Shown here: positions 1-6,964 of the stretch, one piece after another
Position numbering within the stretch: position 1 is the stretch's first letter
Layout of the letters: every line of letters starts with the position of its first letter
Position numbers and translations under genes: made by a program
Notes under the pieces: model-generated
What the model was told of the DNA's origin: nothing
Seen by the model: the letters and a program-made list of their open reading frames with translations, nothing else
Databases searched by the model: none
Assembly (NCBI GenBank): GCA_910589045.1
Contig: CAJUSH010000049.1
Coordinates: 1 to 21,866, forward strand
Length of the DNA: 21,866 bases
Source of the DNA: an uncultured Eubacterium sp.
GTDB taxonomy: Bacteria > Bacillota_A > Clostridia > Lachnospirales > Lachnospiraceae
Direction: 5' to 3'

Positions 1-102
1 TTAGGCTATTGATTGCTCCGCTGTCTTTTTGTTAGCGAAAATCAGTTTGCATTTTCTTGTAGCAAAAAGCAAAAATGATGTTGTAGCATGATACCCTTTT
101 CA

Positions 103-1647
103 TCACTCGAACTCAATCGTCCCCGGCGGCTTACTCGTCAGATCATAAAACACCCGGTTAACCCCCTTCACCTCATTGATAATCCTGCCCATAACCTTCT
201 GCAGCACCTCATAAGGAAGCTGGGCGCTCTCCGCCGTCATGAAATCCACAGTATTCACCGCTCGAAGCGCCACGGCATAATCGTAGGTGCGCTCGTCGCC
301 CATAACGCCGACGGAACGCATATTCGTAAGCGCGGCAAAGTACTGCCCGATGCCGCGGCTTAAGCCAGCATTGTCGATCTCCTCGCGGTAAATCGCATCG
401 GCATCCTGCACGATACGAACCTTCTCTGCGGTCACCTCCCCGATAATGCGGATGCCAAGCCCCGGGCCGGGGAACGGCTGACGGAACACCAGATGCTCCG
501 GGATGCCAAGCTCCAAGCCGGCCTTACGGACCTCATCCTTAAACAAATCCCGCAAAGGCTCGATAATTTCCTTAAAATCAACAAAATCCGGCAGCCCACC
601 CACATTGTGGTGGGACTTGATCACGGCGGACTCGCCGCCAAGCCCGGATTCGACCACATCGGGATAGATCGTGCCCTGTGCAAGAAATTCCACGGCACCG
701 ATCTTCTTTGCCTCCTCCTCAAAAACACGGATAAACTCCTCGCCGATGATCTTTCGCTTCTGCTCCGGCTCGGTCACTCCTGAAAGCTTCCCGTAAAAAC
801 GCTCCTGGGCGTTGACGCGGACAAAATTCAGCTCAAAGATACCGTTCGTCCCAAATACCGCTTCCACCTCGTCACCCTCATTTTTGCGGAGCAGGCCGTG
901 GTCAACAAACACACAGGTGAGCTGCTTACCGATTGCCCGGGACAAAAGCCCCGCCGCTACGGAAGAATCCACCCCGCCGGAAAGGGCGAGCAGCACCTTT
1001 CCGCCGCCGACCTTCTCCCGGATCGTCTCAATGGATTGATCCACAAAAGAATCCATCCGCCAGTCGCCCCGGCATTTGCAGATTCCCCGCACGAAATTGT
1101 TCAGGATCTCTTTTCCGCGAACCGTGTGCAGCACCTCCGGATGGAACTGAATCGCATACAGCTGCTTCGCCGCACACTCTGCCGCAGCCACCGGGCAGTC
1201 CGCGGTGTGCGCCACGATCTCAAATTCCGGCGCAGCCTTGGAAATATAGTCCGTATGACTCATCCAGCAGACAGTTTTCTCTCCGATGCCCGAAAACAAC
1301 GGCGACTCCGTGCGCAGCATAACCTCGGTCTTTCCGTATTCCCGCACGGGCGCCTTCTCGACGGTTCCCCCTAAAAGAAACATCATAAGCTGTGCGCCAT
1401 AGCAAAGCCCCAGCACCGGAATCCCCAGCTCGAACAGTCCCTTTGTATAGCCTGGCGCACCCTCCTCATAGCAGCTGTTCGGTCCGCCGGTCAAAATGAT
1501 GCCCTTCGGCTTCATCTCCTTAATTTTCTCAATATCAGTCTTATAGGAATAAATCTCACAATACACATTGCATTCTCTGACCCGGCGCGCCACAAGCTGA
1601 TTGTACTGCCCGCCAAAATCAATAACGATGACTTTCTCCCTGATCAT
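103..1647 (-). CDS. guaA: GMP synthase (glutamine-hydrolysing)
   Basis: Converts XMP, ATP and glutamine to GMP in purine biosynthesis (cytosolic). From the chosen start the protein is 514 aa, the usual family length. The N-terminal class I glutamine amidotransferase domain (about 1-190) shows the nucleophile in GLCYGAQ (Cys82) and the His-Glu pair in QFHPE (His169, Glu171). The ATP pyrophosphatase domain carries the P-loop SGGVDSS (about 223-229), and the C-terminal dimerisation domain ends in PPGTIEFE, typical of GuaA. The frame stays open upstream to 1773, but AGGAGG lies just before two tandem ATGs at 1650 and 1647; the second is better spaced (6 nt) and opens directly on the conserved strand. 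It seems to be transcribed alone from a long leader; no clear terminator is visible downstream (1-102). Identification is very secure. Confidence 0.97.
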   Translation of the reverse strand: MIREKVIVIDFGGQYNQLVARRVRECNVYCEIYSYKTDIEKIKEMKPKGIILTGGPNSCYEEGAPGYTKGLFELGIPVLGLCYGAQLMMFLLGGTVEKAPVREYGKTEVMLRTESPLFSGIGEKTVCWMSHTDYISKAAPEFEIVAHTADCPVAAAECAAKQLYAIQFHPEVLHTVRGKEILNNFVRGICKCRGDWRMDSFVDQSIETIREKVGGGKVLLALSGGVDSSVAAGLLSRAIGKQLTCVFVDHGLLRKNEGDEVEAVFGTNGIFELNFVRVNAQERFYGKLSGVTEPEQKRKIIGEEFIRVFEEEAKKIGAVEFLAQGTIYPDVVESGLGGESAVIKSHHNVGGLPDFVDFKEIIEPLRDLFKDEVRKAGLELGIPEHLVFRQPFPGPGLGIRIIGEVTAEKVRIVQDADAIYREEIDNAGLSRGIGQYFAALTNMRSVGVMGDERTYDYAVALRAVNTVDFMTAESAQLPYEVLQKVMGRIINEVKGVNRVFYDLTSKPPGTIEFE

Positions 1648-1871
1648 CATGCCCCTCCTGTGCTTTTCAATCGTCCGACCCAGGCGGCAAACGCTTTTAC
1701 CGGAAATCGGGTATGCATAATGCTGAACGCCCACCGCCGTATGCCGTCTTTGCAGCTGCGGTATAAAATCCATTTACGGGCACCTCAAACGCCGAATCCC
1801 TCATACCCGAAAGGTGCAAGCTCCACGATATGCCATGGCCTGCCTGAATCCTGACATCTCCTCCTGTTGTC

Positions 1872-1897
1872 AAAAAGAATCCCGCCTGCAGGATTCT
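1872..1897 (-). terminator. candidate attenuator/terminator in the guaA leader
   Basis: On the minus strand AGAATCC and GGATTCT form a 7-bp stem around an 8-nt loop, directly followed by TTTTT. It lies about 40-65 nt downstream of the predicted guaA start site and well before the coding region, a position that fits attenuation or a short leader RNA rather than end-of-gene termination. The stem is short, so strength is uncertain. Confidence 0.45.
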
Positions 1898-1941
1898 CCG
1901 CAAATAAGCGAAAAGACCGGACAAACAATCCAGCCTTTTAC

Positions 1942-1970
1942 ATCATACCAAACGCACAAACGAACCACAA
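1942..1970 (-). promoter_or_regulatory. candidate sigma-A promoter for guaA
   Basis: Minus-strand -10 TATGAT (1942-1947) with a weak -35 TTGTGG (1965-1970) at a 17-bp spacer. The expected start is near 1935, giving a leader of nearly 290 nt. The -35 matches consensus at only three positions, so this is tentative. Confidence 0.4.
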
Positions 1971-2060
1971 GTCTTTTTACTTATTTCTTTTGTGCCGCTG
2001 AAATGAAATTTTAAATTCCACACCCGAGCCACATACTTTCTGCCGGGCTGCGGGAAAACA

Positions 2061-2600
2061 TGGTTCCGGCAGTAATTTGGACTTCGCGCAGCGAATTTTC
2101 CGGTTCAGACTGCAGTTTGGTCTTCGCGCAGCAAATTTTCCGACTCAGACTGCAGTTTGATCTTCGCGCAGCGATTTTTCCTGTTCAGACTGCAGTTTGG
2201 TCTTCGCGCAGCGTATTTTCCGATTCAGACTGCAGTTTGGTCTTCGCGCAGCAAATTTTCCGGTTCAGACTGCAGTTTGGTCTTCGCGCAGCGAATTTTC
2301 CGATTCAGACTGCAGTTTGGTCTTCGCGCAGCGTATTTTCCGGTTCAGACTGCAGTTTGGTCTTCGCGCAGCAAATTTTCCGATTCAGACTGCAGTTTGA
2401 TCTTCGCGCAGCGATTTTTCCTGTTCGGACTGCAGTTTGATCTTCGCGCAGCGATTTTTCCGGTTCAGACTGCAGTTTGGTCTTCGCGCAGCGTATTTTC
2501 CGGTTCGGACTGCAGTTTGGTCTTCGCGCAGCGTATTTTCCGGTTCGGACTGCAGTTTGGACTCTGCACAGCAAATTTTCTGGTCCAAGCTGCCAGTTAC
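2061..2600. repeat. 40-bp tandem repeat array, about 13 units
   Basis: Twelve clear 40-bp units start every 40 bases from 2101 to 2541, flanked by a degenerate unit at 2061 and a decayed partial one at 2581-2600. Each full unit has the core CAGACTGCAGTTTG or CGGACTGCAGTTTG, then TCTTCGCGCAGC, then an AT-rich end. Differences are confined to a few columns: bases 2-4, base 8 (A/G), base 20 (G/A) and bases 33-35 (GAA, AAA, GAT, GTA). There are no unique spacers, so it is not CRISPR. 40 is not a multiple of 3, so any reading frame rotates through three peptides every 120 bp and some units introduce stops; coding is unlikely. Each unit carries a PstI-type CTGCAG palindrome; some can form a TTCGC/GCGAA mini-hairpin. 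It sits between the 3' end of the MATE gene and the guaA promoter. Confidence 0.95.
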
Positions 2601-2637
2601 TGGTCACGGCATAAACAGCAACAGCCAGACGCTAACA

Positions 2638-4005
2638 TCACTGCCCGGCAGCCGTCTTTCCCACAACCGCCTTTGTCACCCACTTGCCCTGCAGGACACG
2701 CAGTACATTTACCAGCCCGGTCAAAGACCAGGTTAGTCCGTTTGTGTACCAGACACCCCACATGCCGACAGCAGGCATCATCATAAACATCCATGCAAAG
2801 CCGATGCGCCCCGCGACCTCCGCGAATCCGTTCATCATCGCAAACATCGCATCGCCCACACCGTTTAACATGCCGCGCATCACATAGATCAGCCCAAGCC
2901 CGAAATACATCATGCTCGTAATACGCAGACCTCTCGCACCGATTTCCACTACCTGCGGCTCGTCGATAAAAATTTTCACGATCTCCTCACCAAACAGCCA
3001 CATCACCGCGATCATAAGTACGCTGAACGCCGCCACCAGCCAGACGCTCTTTTTGACACCGGTGCGCACCCGGCCGTACTGTCCCGCCCCGGCATTCTGG
3101 CCCGCAAAGGTAGAAACCGCAAGACCCAGCGAATTAAAGGGCTGCTGTACCAGACCCTCCACGCGATTTGTCGCCGTGTAAGCCGCCATCACGGTTGTGC
3201 CGTAATGGTTGACCACACTCTGCAGTGCCACACAGGAAAACGCGATAAGGGCGTTCTGTGCCGCAACCGGAACACCGATCCGGAAGCTCTCCCGCACAAT
3301 CTCCCTGCTGTATGCCATGTGACGCCGCTCAAGCCGCAAATACTCGTTTTTCCAATATGCAAACAGGATGGAGCCGAGCATCGCAAAAAGCTGGGCGATA
3401 ACGGTCGCCCACGCAGCCCCTGCTACACCCATATGAAACCCCACTACAAACCACAGATCCAGAACAATATTGATAACGCTCGCCACACCGAGGAAGATCA
3501 GCGGCGTTTTCGCATCCCCCAGGGCCCGCAAAATCGCAGAAATGGTATTATAGCCTGCCACAACCAGAGTAAAACCGCAGACTATGCGCATGTAGACAAG
3601 CGCATCCGCAAAATTTTCCGGCGGCGTGTTCATAAAGCGCAGAATCGGATCTGCAAAAATCACACCGCACAGGCTCATGAGCACACCGGTTCCCAGCGTA
3701 ATATAGATCGCGTTTGCAATAATTTTTTTCACATAATCCGTCTGCCCCGCCCCGAAATATTGGGAGATCAAAATTCCGATACCGGAGCCAAGCCCCAGGC
3801 ACAGTGAAAAGAACATAAAGTTAATGCTGCCCACGGAACCAACCGCGCCCAGCGCATTCGTGCCGACAAAACGGCCCACGATGATCGAATCCACCATATT
3901 ATAAAACTGCTGGAAAAGATTACCCACCAGCATTGGCAGCGTAAAACGCAGCAGCAGACTCGTCTCGTTCCCCTTTGTCATGTCCAGAACATATTGCTTT
4001 GCCAT
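2638..4005 (-). CDS. MATE family multidrug/cation antiporter
   Basis: Polytopic inner-membrane efflux pump of the MATE superfamily, normally Na+- or H+-driven export of cationic drugs or metabolites; the substrate here is unknown. The protein is about 455 aa, standard length. The N-terminal half begins with the family signature around LPMLVGNLFQQFYNMVDSII, followed by VGRFVGTNALGAVG. The second half repeats the fold, with FNSLGLAVSTFAGQNAGAGQ as the equivalent motif, and hydrophobic stretches fit 12 transmembrane helices. Two in-frame ATGs lie at 4011 and 4005; AGAGG is one base from the first and about seven from the second, so 4005 is preferred. It is probably monocistronic, with its own promoter after spoIIID. 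Family assignment is secure, substrate is not. Confidence 0.92.
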   Translation of the reverse strand: MAKQYVLDMTKGNETSLLLRFTLPMLVGNLFQQFYNMVDSIIVGRFVGTNALGAVGSVGSINFMFFSLCLGLGSGIGILISQYFGAGQTDYVKKIIANAIYITLGTGVLMSLCGVIFADPILRFMNTPPENFADALVYMRIVCGFTLVVAGYNTISAILRALGDAKTPLIFLGVASVINIVLDLWFVVGFHMGVAGAAWATVIAQLFAMLGSILFAYWKNEYLRLERRHMAYSREIVRESFRIGVPVAAQNALIAFSCVALQSVVNHYGTTVMAAYTATNRVEGLVQQPFNSLGLAVSTFAGQNAGAGQYGRVRTGVKKSVWLVAAFSVLMIAVMWLFGEEIVKIFIDEPQVVEIGARGLRITSMMYFGLGLIYVMRGMLNGVGDAMFAMMNGFAEVAGRIGFAWMFMMMPAVGMWGVWYTNGLTWSLTGLVNVLRVLQGKWVTKAVVGKTAAGQ

Positions 4006-4055
4006 CGCCATACCTCTTTTCTAAAAACACTCAGCCTGTAAACCGAACAGATATG

Positions 4056-4083
4056 ACTATAGCAGAATTATTTTGAAAATCAA
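4056..4083 (-). promoter_or_regulatory. candidate sigma-A promoter of the MATE gene
   Basis: On the minus strand TTGATT (4078-4083) is followed after 16 bp by TATAGT (4056-4061). The predicted start is about 40 nt upstream of the MATE start codon and the spacer is AT-rich. It lies in the short gap after spoIIID, so the pump can be expressed independently of sporulation. Confidence 0.5.
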
Positions 4084-4086
4084 GCC

Positions 4087-4347
4087 CTATTTTAAAGTTT
4101 TTTCACGAAGATATTTGTCCTTCGTAGCAAGACCGCCACGGATATGCCGTTCGGACTTATTCATATCCAAAACCTTGCGCACCTCCGATGCCAGCGTGGG
4201 ATTGATGAGCGTTAAGCGCTCCGCCACATCCTTATGTACCGTGGATTTCGAGATTCCGAACTGCTTCGCGGTCTGGCGTACCGTGGTATTATGCTCGATG
4301 ATATAATTCGCAATATCGATCGCCCGTTTTTCAATATATTCTTTCAA
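4087..4347 (-). CDS. spoIIID: sporulation transcriptional regulator SpoIIID
   Basis: Small DNA-binding protein that in Bacillus and clostridia acts in the mother cell to activate and repress sigma-E and sigma-K dependent genes. The 86-aa product matches the family over its length: a helix-turn-helix at about residues 22-41 with ISKSTVHKD, then ERL..INP.LA.EVR, then the basic tail RHIRGGLATKDKY typical of SpoIIID. The start is a TTG at 4345-4347; AAGGGG lies 8 nt upstream and no in-frame ATG would preserve the conserved N-terminus (KEYIEKRAIDIANYI). Family knowledge says it is transcribed by sigma-E, and a matching promoter is seen just upstream, embedded in a hairpin that contains the ribosome binding site. 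The GGDEF gene upstream ends about 95 bp away on the same strand. Its presence marks the host as a spore former. Confidence 0.96.
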   Translation of the reverse strand: MKEYIEKRAIDIANYIIEHNTTVRQTAKQFGISKSTVHKDVAERLTLINPTLASEVRKVLDMNKSERHIRGGLATKDKYLREKTLK

Positions 4348-4355
4348 AAGAAAGA

Positions 4356-4400
4356 CCCCTTAAAAATACTTTGCTTCAATATATGTGTATTTCCAAGGGG
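4356..4400 (-). promoter_or_regulatory. 14-bp hairpin sequestering the spoIIID ribosome binding site
   Basis: In minus-strand RNA CCCCUUGGAAAUAC (4400 to 4387) pairs with GUAUUUUUAAGGGG (4369 to 4356) over 14 consecutive positions including two G.U pairs, around a 17-nt loop. The 3' end of the 3' arm, AAGGGG, is the spoIIID Shine-Dalgarno. In plus-strand RNA the two G.U positions become A.C mismatches, so the structure favours the transcribed strand. The stem is followed by UCUUUCUUUU, so it could also act as an intrinsic terminator for transcripts arriving from the GGDEF operon. Confidence 0.75.
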
Positions 4401-4404
4401 TTAT
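4378..4404 (-). promoter_or_regulatory. candidate sigma-E promoter of spoIIID
   Basis: Minus strand: GTCATAA with ATA at 4404-4402, a 16-bp gap, then CATATATT at 4385-4378. This fits the Bacillus sigma-E pattern (ATA, 16 bp, CATACANT) with one deviation in the -10 element. The start would be around 4370-4373, inside the loop of the hairpin described here, so a sigma-E transcript would lack the 5' arm and leave the Shine-Dalgarno free. Assignment rests on consensus and on the known sigma-E control of spoIIID. Confidence 0.55.
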
Positions 4405-4441
4405 GACCGCTTTTTTCAGATTTGTAACCCGCCATCTCCCG

Positions 4442-5914
4442 CTATCGATACCAGTAAAACCTGCCCTTGCCGTCCTCCTTGACACGGTAAAGCGTCTCGT
4501 CCGCCATTTTGCACAGCTTCTCAAAATCCGCTCCGTCCTGCGGAAAGCGCACACCGCCGGAGCTAAAGCTAAGGGCCACCCGGCCGTAGCCCTCCAGTTC
4601 AATGGACGTAAGCGCCTGCTGCAGCCGCTTCATGGACGCATCCACAGCCTGCTGATCCGACTCATTTTTCAGGAAAACAATAAACTCGTCGCCGCCGTAA
4701 CGCCCGATCACACCGCAGCCGCCAAATTCCCCCTGCAGCGCTCTGGCAAACTTTTTCAGCACCGCATCACCGTTCAGATGCCCGTAATTGTCATTATAAA
4801 TTTTAAAATTATCAACATCCACAAAAATCAGCACCCCCGGCGCCTTCTTTTCGCGCAGATAATCCTCCACCAGCGCAATGAACGTTTTCTTATTATAGAG
4901 TCCGGTCATAGCATCCGTGCTGGAAAGCTTTTCAAAGTTCTTCCTCCGCAGCGTCTCCGTCATGATCAAAACAAAGCCCACTGCCAGCGTCACCACCAGC
5001 AGCAGAAGCGCATACCTGATCAGCTTGCCCTGAAACGTTTCAAAGGAATCCGAGAGGGAACGGTTGGAAAGCTCCACCGCCAGATACCAGCCTTTCATCT
5101 TTTCAATGCGCTCGTACCCCTGGGAGTAAGCCGTCCCGTCGATGCGGTAAGTAAGCATGTCGCCCTTGACGCCGTTTTGCATCTTAGAAATATAAAACTG
5201 ATAGGCATGCTTGCTGTCAAACTCCATACCCGCCTGGCGCAGCGCAAGATTATTCCACGTTCCTGCAGACGCCATCTCACTGTCCGTGCAGACAATGCAG
5301 TTTAAGGAATGGCAGTCGATGAGATAAATAGTTGCATCCTCGTCAAGATTTCCTATGTCGGCAAATTCCTGAAGCGTCTGAAGCGGCAGATTCGCATACA
5401 CCGTCCCGGTCCGCGCCCCTTTCCTGTAAATCGGCACAAAGACCGTGATCACATTGTCCGCCGAAATCCTTGAGCGGTACGGGTCCGTCACCATCGTCTG
5501 CGCCGTTTGCGTCATCTCCTTTAAAAAACCCCGCTTCACAAGATCCTGATAATCCCCGTCCGGCCCGTACATATTCATCTGCACGTCCACATAACCGATG
5601 CTGCATACATCCGAGCGGGCTGCATACGCCAAAAGCTCCTCGTAAATCACGCCGGAATCGCTCTCATGGCCGCCCGCAATGGCCCGGCTCACCTGCTCCA
5701 CCTGTGCCACAATATGCTCCAATGCTTCGTTGACATTTTCCACAAGCAGGGTACTCACCAGTCTCGCCTGATTCTTATTGTACGTTTCCACCGTATCACG
5801 CACATCAAAAAAACCGATGGCCAAAATCAGCACACAGGTCATCAGATAAATGATCAGCGCGGTCACATAGGTACGCCTGCCGCTCTTTTTAGTATTAGAA
5901 CCGATACGTCCCAT
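4442..5914 (-). CDS. membrane diguanylate cyclase with extracytoplasmic sensor domain
   Basis: Likely makes cyclic di-GMP from two GTP in response to an extracellular signal. The 490-aa protein has a short basic cytoplasmic N-terminus, one transmembrane helix (about 18-36), an extracytoplasmic region (about 40-295) whose pattern (YVDVQMNMYGPDG, VFVPIYRKGARTGTVYANLP) resembles a double Cache domain, a second helix (about 299-319) and a C-terminal GGDEF domain (about 330-490). The active-site loop is RYGGDEF (GGDEF at 407-411) and DVDNFK (366-371) is intact, so it should be catalytic. The RxxD product-inhibition site expected just before VIGRY reads GGCG, so feedback inhibition by that route appears lost. 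It starts 6 nt after the stop of the sugar-binding protein gene, implying translational coupling. Function is firm at family level; the ligand is unknown. Confidence 0.9.
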   Translation of the reverse strand: MGRIGSNTKKSGRRTYVTALIIYLMTCVLILAIGFFDVRDTVETYNKNQARLVSTLLVENVNEALEHIVAQVEQVSRAIAGGHESDSGVIYEELLAYAARSDVCSIGYVDVQMNMYGPDGDYQDLVKRGFLKEMTQTAQTMVTDPYRSRISADNVITVFVPIYRKGARTGTVYANLPLQTLQEFADIGNLDEDATIYLIDCHSLNCIVCTDSEMASAGTWNNLALRQAGMEFDSKHAYQFYISKMQNGVKGDMLTYRIDGTAYSQGYERIEKMKGWYLAVELSNRSLSDSFETFQGKLIRYALLLLVVTLAVGFVLIMTETLRRKNFEKLSSTDAMTGLYNKKTFIALVEDYLREKKAPGVLIFVDVDNFKIYNDNYGHLNGDAVLKKFARALQGEFGGCGVIGRYGGDEFIVFLKNESDQQAVDASMKRLQQALTSIELEGYGRVALSFSSGGVRFPQDGADFEKLCKMADETLYRVKEDGKGRFYWYR

Positions 5915-5920
5915 CCATCG

Positions 5921-6964
5921 TCACTCTCCGACCAGAATTTTCTGAATGTAAGGGCTGTTCACATTATCATGGTCAACCTGCTGTACGCCGGTATCCACAT
6001 ATCTGCAGGAAACAGCACCGCCGGCAAGCAGACGCACCGCCAGGGCAACACCCTCATAGCCCATGTCATACTGCCGCTGCACAATGCTCGCCGCAAAATA
6101 CGCGCCGCCCCCGATGAGCGTGCGCATCTCCTCGGAATAATCAAAGCCCACAAGCACCAGGTCCGTCCGTTTTCGCTCCAGGAGCGCGCGGGCAAGCCCC
6201 ACCGTGGAGCCGTTGTTCAGACCCACCACTGCCGCCAGATCCATATAGCTGTCCATATACTCCAGACACTGGCTCTTAGCCAGCTCCAGGTCGCCCCCGT
6301 TGATCCGGATGTCGTCGATCACCTTCCATGTACTCGGCGTGCCGTTGCTCCAATACTCCTGGAAACCTGCCAGACGCTCCAGAATCGTCTGGGACTGTGC
6401 CGAGCTGATATCAATCCCCACCAGCACGGCATCCTCCGGCGATTTTCCCGCCTTCTGCAGCAACCGGATCGTTTCCTGTGCCGCCAGGCGTCCCGCCTCC
6501 ATATTATCCGTAGCGAAGCACGCATCAAAATCCTCCGCATTCAGGATTGTGTCCACAAAAATCAGCGGCACGCCCGAGCGCTTCACCTTCGTTGCCATCT
6601 GCTTGATCTGCGCTACATCCGCCGGGGAGACGAGAATCGCATCCGCGCCCCGCTCCAGCGCATCCTGCATCAGCTCTGCCAAAAGCTCCAGATGCGACTC
6701 GCTGGGCGTGCCCCCGACATAAAGGTTGCAGCCGTACGCTGCCGCCGCATCCCTCGCTCCCTGGCGAAGCGTATCCCAGTAGTCGCTGCCGTAGCCCTTT
6801 GTAATCAGATAAATATCCGGCTTCCCGTTGTTTTCCTGCTCCGGAAACGTCTCGCAGGCAACATCCGCTTCCCCGACCGGTGCCTGCTGATCCTGCCGGC
6901 CTGCACTGCCCCACAGAAAAAGCAGGAACATTAACATTAAAACAAACGAATATCCTTTTTTCAT
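5921..6964 (-). CDS. secreted sugar-binding protein, RbsB/LacI-like type I fold
   Basis: Type I periplasmic-binding-fold protein (347 aa) of the ribose/galactose-binding group. It has a hydrophobic N-terminal export segment (about 5-21), then the family pattern: PDIYLITKGYGSDYWDTLRQG, GADAILVSP, VPLIFVDT, ATDNMEAGRLAAQ, VVGLNNGSTVGLARAL and VLVGFDYSEEM. No lipobox cysteine follows the signal segment, unusual for a Gram-positive solute-binding protein, so it may stay anchored by an uncleaved N-terminal helix or be released. There is no ABC permease or ATPase nearby. It overlaps the YcxB-like gene by 4 bp (ATGA) and is followed after 6 nt by the Cache/GGDEF gene. Context suggests a sensory rather than transport role, by analogy with ChvE-VirA or LuxP-LuxQ. 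That role is inference; the fold assignment is strong. Confidence 0.88.
   Translation of the reverse strand: MKKGYSFVLMLMFLLFLWGSAGRQDQQAPVGEADVACETFPEQENNGKPDIYLITKGYGSDYWDTLRQGARDAAAAYGCNLYVGGTPSESHLELLAELMQDALERGADAILVSPADVAQIKQMATKVKRSGVPLIFVDTILNAEDFDACFATDNMEAGRLAAQETIRLLQKAGKSPEDAVLVGIDISSAQSQTILERLAGFQEYWSNGTPSTWKVIDDIRINGGDLELAKSQCLEYMDSYMDLAAVVGLNNGSTVGLARALLERKRTDLVLVGFDYSEEMRTLIGGGAYFAASIVQRQYDMGYEGVALAVRLLAGGAVSCRYVDTGVQQVDHDNVNSPYIQKILVGE

Larger units (their letters stand above)
1648..2060 (-). other. long guaA leader / intergenic region
   Basis: About 410 bases without a convincing gene between the repeat array and guaA. It holds a candidate promoter (1942-1970), a small intrinsic-terminator-like hairpin (1872-1897) and about 220 nt of potentially structured RNA down to the guaA ribosome binding site. 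Inverted segments include GCACCT/AGGTGC (1775-1818 area). A CCGCCTGGG string near 1673-1684 on the minus strand recalls the 3' end of ZTP riboswitches, but I cannot find the matching 5' half. I do not recognise a known riboswitch class. Confidence 0.4.

Noticed and set aside
1660..1700. ZTP (pfl) riboswitch 3' motif upstream of guaA
   Set aside because: CCGCCTGGG fits the conserved 3' end, but no matching 5' half (GACTGGCG-type helix and loop) is found at a proper distance.
1651..1773. N-terminal extension of guaA to the ATG at 1773
   Set aside because: The extra 41-42 residues do not resemble GuaA, and AGGAGG lies just before the ATGs at 1650/1647.
2061..2600. CRISPR array
   Set aside because: The whole 40-bp unit repeats, with no unique spacers and no cas genes nearby.
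2060..2786. Long open frames across the repeat array on both strands
   Set aside because: They arise from a 40-bp unit with few stops; the frame rotates every unit, the peptides are repetitive and match no known family, and no proper ribosome binding site is seen.
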